Shown one piece after another: positions 59,785 through 64,000 of a stretch of 64,000 nucleotides of DNA; position 1 is the stretch's first letter, and each line of letters starts with the position of its first letter. This DNA comes from Nitrospirillum viridazoti (GTDB taxonomy: Bacteria; Pseudomonadota; Alphaproteobacteria; Azospirillales; Azospirillaceae). The position numbers and the translations under genes are program-made. The stretch is taken from the NCBI RefSeq assembly GCF_007827975.1, contig NZ_VITT01000035.1; one strand, 5' to 3'. The notes beneath the pieces are model-generated. The model did not search any database and was not told where the DNA came from. It saw nothing but the letters and a program-made list of their open reading frames with translations.

Positions 59785-60669
59785 ATGAAGGGCATCATCC
59801 TCGCGGGCGGTTCCGGCACCCGGTTGCACCCCCTGACCAAGAGTGTCAGCAAGCAGTTGCTGCCCATCTATGACAAGCCGATGGTCTATTACCCGCTGTC
59901 GGTCCTGATGCTGGCCGGCATCCGCGACATCCTGCTGATCAGCACGCCGCATCATCTGCCCCTGTTCCAGGATTTGCTGGGCGACGGCGCGCCCTGGGGC
60001 ATCAGCCTGTCCTACGCCGAGCAGGCGGCGCCCAACGGCCTGGCGGAGGCCTTCATCATCGGCCGGGACTTCATTGGCAACGACCCCTGCGCCCTGGTGC
60101 TGGGCGATAACATCTTCTACGGCCAGGGTTTGAGCGCCCAGGCCCAGAAGGCCGCCTCGGTGAAGGATGGCGCCACCGTCTTCGCCTATTGGGTCGAGGA
60201 TCCTCATCGCTATGGCGTGGTGGAATTCGACGAGCAGGGCCGCGCCATCAGCATCGTGGAAAAGCCGAAGGAGCCCAGGTCCAACTGGGCGGTGACCGGC
60301 CTGTACTTCTACGACAATCGAGTGGTGGACGTCGCCCGTGAGATCAAGCCCTCGCCCCGTGGCGAGCTGGAGATCACCGACGTCAACAACGTCTATCTGC
60401 AGCAAGGCAACCTGCTGGTGGAACGCTTGGGCCGCGGCACCGCCTGGCTGGACACTGGCACCCACGATTCGTTGCTGGAGGCGGCGGAATTCGTGCGCAC
60501 CATCGAGCATCGCCAGGGACTGAAGATCGGCTGCCCCGAGGAAATCGCCCTGGAACTTGGCTTTGTGGATGAAGAGGCCGTGCTGTCCCAAGCCCGGGCC
60601 TACAAGAACAGCCCCTACGGCCAGTACCTGCAGCGCCTGGTCAGCCGTCGCCGCGCCTCGCAGTTCTGA
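59785..60669 (+). CDS. rfbA: Glucose-1-phosphate thymidylyltransferase RfbA
   Basis: 294-residue nucleotidyltransferase, first step of dTDP-rhamnose synthesis. The nucleotide motif is ILAGGSGTRLHPLT with K of SVSKQLLPIYDKPM. Later blocks: LGDNIFYG, GVVEFDEQG, IVEKPKEP and RGTAWLDTGTHDSL. The length is the family standard. It lies 58 nt after rfbD in the same direction. A terminator follows the stop. Confidence 0.96.
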   Translation: MKGIILAGGSGTRLHPLTKSVSKQLLPIYDKPMVYYPLSVLMLAGIRDILLISTPHHLPLFQDLLGDGAPWGISLSYAEQAAPNGLAEAFIIGRDFIGNDPCALVLGDNIFYGQGLSAQAQKAASVKDGATVFAYWVEDPHRYGVVEFDEQGRAISIVEKPKEPRSNWAVTGLYFYDNRVVDVAREIKPSPRGELEITDVNNVYLQQGNLLVERLGRGTAWLDTGTHDSLLEAAEFVRTIEHRQGLKIGCPEEIALELGFVDEEAVLSQARAYKNSPYGQYLQRLVSRRRASQF

Positions 60670-60683
60670 GCCCCCTCAGTGTG

Positions 60684-60714
60684 AAGGGTGCCGGCTGATC
60701 CCCGGCGCCCTTTT
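60684..60714 (+). terminator. Rho-independent terminator after rfbA
   Basis: Stem AAGGGTGCCGG (60684-60694) and CCGGCGCCCTT (60702-60712) with one G-T pair, loop CTGATCC, then TTTT. It ends the rfbBDA unit. Confidence 0.82.
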
Positions 60715-60747
60715 CCGGGCTCGCGACCGCTGGCGCCTGAAGCCAAA

Positions 60748-61536
60748 TCAAGGATAAATCAGGCCCATCTGAATGGCCTTGGCCACGGCGTGGATCTTGG
60801 AGTAGCAGCCCAGCTTTTCCAGCGCATTCTGCAGGTGAAAGGTCACGGTACGGCCGGAGACGCCGATGATCTCGCCCGTTTCCTCCACCGTCTTGCCCCG
60901 GCTGGCCCATACCAGGGCTTCCTGTTCACGCTGAGTCAGTGTCGGCGGCGGGGCGATAGGTGTCAGGCGCATGCTGACCACCCGTTCATGGAAATAAAGG
61001 GCGCTGAGGCGCAGCCACGCCGGCGCGGAATCCGGGCTGATCAGCCCCTCCGGCTTTTGCGTCCAGAACAGGCTGACCACCGCCGAGGCCAAGCGGCCCT
61101 GCGGGTCGACCGTGTGGGTCGGAATGACATAGCCCTGGGTGTAGCCGTGATCGGCGGCCGAGGTCATGACGGCGATGGCGCGCTGAGCGTCCTGCTTGGC
61201 CCGGCCGCGCGCCGGCATATCCAGCTTGGAGGGCGCTTGCAGGCTGGCATGGAACTCCGGCACGTCGGCCCAGGTCAGGGGGGCGGCCTGCCGTTTCGCC
61301 ATCACCATCAGCGGGTCGTGGCTCATATACCCTTCGGACAGGTAGGTGTGGAGAAAATCCTCCCGCACCGTCGTGCGCACGAAAAGGTCCGGTTCGCCCG
61401 GCGCCGGGCCAGGGCGGCTGTCGATGTAGCTGACGGCGGCGTAGCCGAGGTCCTGAGCCAACTGACTGAATGTATTAAATAAATCCTCAGGATTGTCAGG
61501 CTGGCCCAACCGGTTCAGGGCTTCGTCCAGGATCAT
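60748..61536 (-). CDS. LuxR-type regulator with autoinducer-binding domain
   Basis: 262 residues. An N-terminal autoinducer-binding domain (about 15-165) with YLSEGYMSHDP (the conserved Y and D-P) and LTWADV (conserved W). The first conserved Trp of LuxR proteins seems to be Phe here (EDFLHTY), so ligand fit may differ. The C-terminal GerE HTH is LTQREQEALVWASRGKTVEE...RTVTFHLQNALEKLG. No luxI synthase gene is in the window, so it is a possible LuxR solo. It ends near the rfbA terminator. Confidence 0.9.
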   Translation of the reverse strand: MILDEALNRLGQPDNPEDLFNTFSQLAQDLGYAAVSYIDSRPGPAPGEPDLFVRTTVREDFLHTYLSEGYMSHDPLMVMAKRQAAPLTWADVPEFHASLQAPSKLDMPARGRAKQDAQRAIAVMTSAADHGYTQGYVIPTHTVDPQGRLASAVVSLFWTQKPEGLISPDSAPAWLRLSALYFHERVVSMRLTPIAPPPTLTQREQEALVWASRGKTVEETGEIIGVSGRTVTFHLQNALEKLGCYSKIHAVAKAIQMGLIYP

Positions 61537-61629
61537 GGGAGAGCGTCCAAGGGCCCCGGGAGGGGCGCGCGATTGATGGGTTGGGGCACCTCTTTCGCGT
61601 CAAAAGCGCCTAACCCTGTATGAGTCTAC

Positions 61630-61645
61630 AGTTATGTAACTACAT
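61630..61645. promoter_or_regulatory. Dyad between luxR-like and RHH genes
   Basis: AGTTA-TG-TAACT centred near 61636 in a short AT-rich stretch of the 195-nt divergent gap between the regulator (minus, start 61536) and the ribbon-helix-helix gene (plus, 61732). It could be a lux-box-like or core promoter site. Short, so chance is possible. Confidence 0.35.
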
Positions 61646-61731
61646 TTCCCCCGCTTTGATAAGGACCGCCATCACACCCCCGGATAATGCGCTCCGGTAG
61701 CGCTTCCGGATCCTTGTCTCGGAGCACGGAC

Positions 61732-62079
61732 ATGACCGTTCTGACCAGCCATCGCCTTCCGTTTCCGGTTCTGGCCGCCGTGCATCAGGCGACGGCGCCG
61801 CGGTCCCTGGTGCCGCGCAGCGTCCGCGTGGGCAGCCGCCGCACCTCCATGCGGCTGGAGCCGCAGTTCTGGACCGGCCTGGACCTGCTGGCCCGCCAGG
61901 AAGGCTGCCAGATCGCCGAACTGCTGGACGTAATCGACCGCTCGCGTGATGACGAGACCAGCCTGTCCAGCGCCGTGCGCGTGGTCGTGGTCAGCTACTT
62001 CCAGTGGCTGGCGTCGGTGGAGACCTTGGCGACCCCGGTGCAGGCGCCGCAGCAGAACCTGAGCCAGGCGTTCTTCTGA
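61732..62079 (+). CDS. Ribbon-helix-helix domain protein (RHH_4-like)
   Basis: 115 residues from the ATG at 61732 (CGGAG 7 nt upstream). The core VGSRRTSMRLEPQFWTGLDLLARQEG followed by IAELLDVIDRSRDD matches the aryl-sulfate-type RHH_4 domain, cited in parts: RRTSMRLEPQFW is the DNA-binding strand. An N-terminal 40 residues and an Ala/Gln tail are low-complexity. Likely a small DNA-binding regulator; targets unknown. Divergent from the LuxR-type gene. Confidence 0.8.
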   Translation: MTVLTSHRLPFPVLAAVHQATAPRSLVPRSVRVGSRRTSMRLEPQFWTGLDLLARQEGCQIAELLDVIDRSRDDETSLSSAVRVVVVSYFQWLASVETLATPVQAPQQNLSQAFF

Positions 62080-62234
62080 TCGACGCTTCCCGCGCCGTTC
62101 GTTGATGTCAGGTCATCGGGGCCCAATGGGCGCCCCCAATGGGGCCCCGCTTCATGGCATATTAGTGATCCAAGTCAAGGCGAGGCGCACCGGGAACGGT
62201 TATCTGGGAAAACCTTTTCCGGGAGATTGGCCTC

Positions 62235-63731
62235 ATGCCTGCCGCATCGCTTGCCTCTGCTGCAAATCTATCGCCCTTGGACCGTGTTCGCCGCACCACC
62301 ACGCTGTTGGTGCTGACGCTGCTGGTGGCGCAGATCTTCGTTCTTCTGGCTGCCCAACTGGTGGTTCTGGGTGGGTTCGACTGGCGCCAACCGGCGGCGA
62401 CGCTGCTGGTCGTGCTGGTGGCGGCGGGCGCCTGGGCGACCCTGTCGCCCCCGGCCAGCCGCCTGGTGCTGGCCGCCTGCCTGCCTCTGGCCGGTGCCCT
62501 GTCCATTTGGGCCTTCGCCGGCAACCCGTGGCAGACGGGCATGCAGGTCTATGTCTACATCCTGGTCGCCGTGTCCGCCGGCTTTTGCGACGGGCGCACG
62601 CTGGCGGCATCCGCGGCGGCCGTGGCGATGTTCTTCATCGTCGGTGGGCTGGCGGTTCCGGAGTCGGCGGGCGTCCGCGGTGGGGAATATCTGCGCATCC
62701 TGATGTACGTCTGGCTGGTGGTGTTCGAGGGCGCCCTGCTGGCCTGGCTGGCCCAGACCATGGCCCGGTCCTTCCAGCGGTCGGACGAGGCCCTGGCCGA
62801 TGCCCGCCAGGCGCATGAGGAGCTGGCCCAGGCGACATCCGCGCGCGAGGCCATGGCCGCCCAGGCGCGGGACGAACGCAACCGCCTGATGCTCGCCCTG
62901 GCGCGGCGCCTGGAAAGCGACGTCGGCGGCCTGGCGGGCGAGGTGGCGGGGGCGGCCACCGACGCCCGCGGCTGTGCCGATGATCTGCGCGCCCTGGTGC
63001 GCCGCGGGTCGGACAACGCCGGCGCCATCGCCGCTTCGGGCGGGGACGCGCTGGACAGCGCTTCGCAGGTGGCGGACGCGGCCTCGCAACTGTCTGAGGC
63101 CATCGCCGAGATCAGCAGTCAGGTCGCCCGCTCCTCCGGCGTGACGCGCGAGGCGGCGGCGCGGGCGCGCTCCGCCCAGGCCATCATCAATGGCTTGTCG
63201 GAAGCGGCCTCCAGCATCGGCAGCGTGCTGGCCACCATCAGCGAGATTGCGGAACGCACCAACCTGCTGGCGCTGAACGCCACCATCGAGGCGGCGCGCG
63301 CCGGCGTGGCGGGCAAGGGCTTCGCCGTCGTGGCGTCGGAGGTGAAGAACCTGGCCGGCCAGACCGGCCTGGCGACGTCGGAAGTGGCGCAGAAGGTGGC
63401 CGCCATCCGCGACAGCACACAAGAAGCGGCCGACGCCATCGAATCCATCGCCACCGTCATCTTCGACGTGGACGCCGCCACGTCCGCCATCGCGGCGGCG
63501 GTGGAGGAACAGGACGCCGCCACGAAGGAGATCGCGCGCAGCGCCGCCGAGGCGGTGCAGAGCGCCGGCGCCGCCGCCCGGGGGTGTGAGGAGACATTGT
63601 CGGCCTGGACCGACACCAATGGCTCCGCCGACGGCATTGCCGATCTGTCCAAGCTGCTGTCCGGCCGGGTGGAAAAGCTGCAGACCGTGGTCGATGGCGT
63701 GGTCGCCGAGATTCGTACCGACGCGGCCTGA
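62235..63731 (+). CDS. Methyl-accepting chemotaxis protein with multi-helix membrane sensor
   Basis: 498 residues. Residues 15-180 hold about six membrane helices without a large periplasmic domain, so it may sense within the membrane. A short coiled coil (RSFQRSDEALADARQAHEEL) leads to the signalling domain at about 230-490. The kinase-contact hairpin tip is in EIAERTNLLALNATIEAARAG, given as ERTNLLALNATIEAARAG. AAVEEQDAATKEIARSA is an adaptation-like region. No che genes adjoin. The ATG at 62235 starts right before PAASLAS. A possible ggggccc/gggcccc hairpin lies upstream at 62118-62148. Confidence 0.92.
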   Translation: MPAASLASAANLSPLDRVRRTTTLLVLTLLVAQIFVLLAAQLVVLGGFDWRQPAATLLVVLVAAGAWATLSPPASRLVLAACLPLAGALSIWAFAGNPWQTGMQVYVYILVAVSAGFCDGRTLAASAAAVAMFFIVGGLAVPESAGVRGGEYLRILMYVWLVVFEGALLAWLAQTMARSFQRSDEALADARQAHEELAQATSAREAMAAQARDERNRLMLALARRLESDVGGLAGEVAGAATDARGCADDLRALVRRGSDNAGAIAASGGDALDSASQVADAASQLSEAIAEISSQVARSSGVTREAAARARSAQAIINGLSEAASSIGSVLATISEIAERTNLLALNATIEAARAGVAGKGFAVVASEVKNLAGQTGLATSEVAQKVAAIRDSTQEAADAIESIATVIFDVDAATSAIAAAVEEQDAATKEIARSAAEAVQSAGAAARGCEETLSAWTDTNGSADGIADLSKLLSGRVEKLQTVVDGVVAEIRTDAA

Positions 63732-63757
63732 CACGGGGGCCAAAGCCAGGAAAAGAC

Positions 63758-63789
63758 GAAGGAGGCGGCCCCGGCGGGACCGCCCCTTC
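63758..63789 (+). terminator. Possible terminator after the chemoreceptor gene
   Basis: Stem GAAGG-(A)-GGCGG (63758-63768) with CCGCC-CCTTC (63780-63789), one bulged base. The run after it is only CTGTT, so termination would be weak. Confidence 0.4.
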
Positions 63790-63802
63790 CTGTTGGCGGC
63801 TA

Positions 63803-63849
63803 GAGCAGATCGCGGAAAAGCGGAATCGCTTTGGAGCGTGAATCTGCTC
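63803..63849. repeat. Inverted repeat, dispersed-type element
   Basis: GAGCAGAT (63803-63810) and ATCTGCTC (63842-63849) around a 31-nt loop that holds CGGAAAAGCGGAATCGCTTT. The sequence resembles short palindromes that are common between genes in alphaproteobacteria (recollection of family style, not a match run here). It lies downstream of the chemoreceptor gene. Confidence 0.6.
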
Positions 63850-63862
63850 GTTGAACAAGCAC

Positions 63863-63904
63863 TTAGAGCTGGGTGCGTTTCTGATTAAACGCACCCAGCT
63901 CTAA
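63863..63904. repeat. 18-bp perfect palindromic hairpin at window end
   Basis: Arms 63863-63880 and 63887-63904 (core GAGCTGGGTGCGTTT / AAACGCACCCAGCTC), loop CTGATT. It stands next to the repeat at 63803-63849. No T-tract. Its perfect pairing suggests a dispersed palindromic repeat. Downstream to 64000 no gene start is visible. Confidence 0.8.
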
Positions 63905-64000
63905 TGTCGTCCGTGAATGATCGCTAGGGCCCTGGCAGGGTGAGTATTTCCGCGTCCGGTCAGTAATCGGATTTGCAGGAAAGCGGGGGCTTTGCCTCCG

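Overview
The window is high-GC DNA, dense with genes and mostly free of mobile elements. It looks like chromosome from an alphaproteobacterium of the Rhodospirillales, most likely Azospirillaceae-like. The grounds are an hpnABCDE-shc-hpnG-hpnH hopanoid locus with hpnN nearby, heavy GC3 bias, many GTG starts and ATGA-coupled operons. The genus is an inference. I saw no rRNA, tRNA, CRISPR array, transposase or phage gene.

Layout. 1-2 kb: 3' end of a Pit phosphate transporter, a dispersed double-hairpin repeat and a VOC-fold protein. 2-18 kb: hopanoid locus. hpnN and a copper pair copC-copD lie on the minus strand, ispH and hpnH on the plus strand, then hpnG, shc, hpnE, hpnD, hpnC, hpnB and hpnA on the minus strand, with 1- or 4-nt overlaps from hpnA through hpnE. 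The enzymes make squalene from farnesyl diphosphate (HpnD, HpnC, HpnE), cyclise it (Shc), add adenosine (HpnH) and trim it to ribosylhopane (HpnG). HpnN is the export pump. 18-25 kb: an orphan membrane sensor, a TetR-EmrA-EmrB efflux set with a clear palindrome, a tandem repeat over the emrB stop codon, and a Wzm/Wzt-type polysaccharide ABC exporter.

25-32 kb: an accessory zone of visibly lower GC flanks ilvD. Left of ilvD is a four-gene unit: OmpA-domain lipoprotein, coiled-coil membrane protein, secreted vWA-like protein and glycine-zipper lipoprotein. I cannot match the unit to a described system. Right of ilvD is an AT-rich gene with a HEPN-type RNxxxH motif. 32-36 kb: a CBS-domain protein, three YceI proteins and a cytochrome b561. 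36-38 kb: first bufferin operon (DUF2282 precursor, DUF692 enzyme, DUF2063 partner). 38-47 kb: NhaA, a methyltransferase, an old-yellow-enzyme/ArsR pair, small membrane proteins, a large Tat-exported protein, a LysR regulator and a pepsin-like aspartic protease homologue. 48-50.5 kb: second bufferin operon, with a DoxX gene. 50-57 kb: amidase, M28 peptidase, MFS transporter and a secreted alpha-toroid glycosidase-like protein. 57-61 kb: dTDP-rhamnose genes rfbB, rfbD and rfbA without rfbC. 61-64 kb: LuxR-type regulator, ribbon-helix-helix protein, membrane chemoreceptor and terminal inverted repeats.

Two themes recur. One is envelope lipids and polymers: hopanoids, rhamnose and the ABC exporter. 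The other is copper and redox handling in the periplasm: CopC/CopD, two bufferin operons, YceI and cytochrome b561. The strongest leads are the paired bufferin operons, the three covarying double-hairpin repeats, the unrecognised four-gene envelope unit and the HEPN-motif gene.
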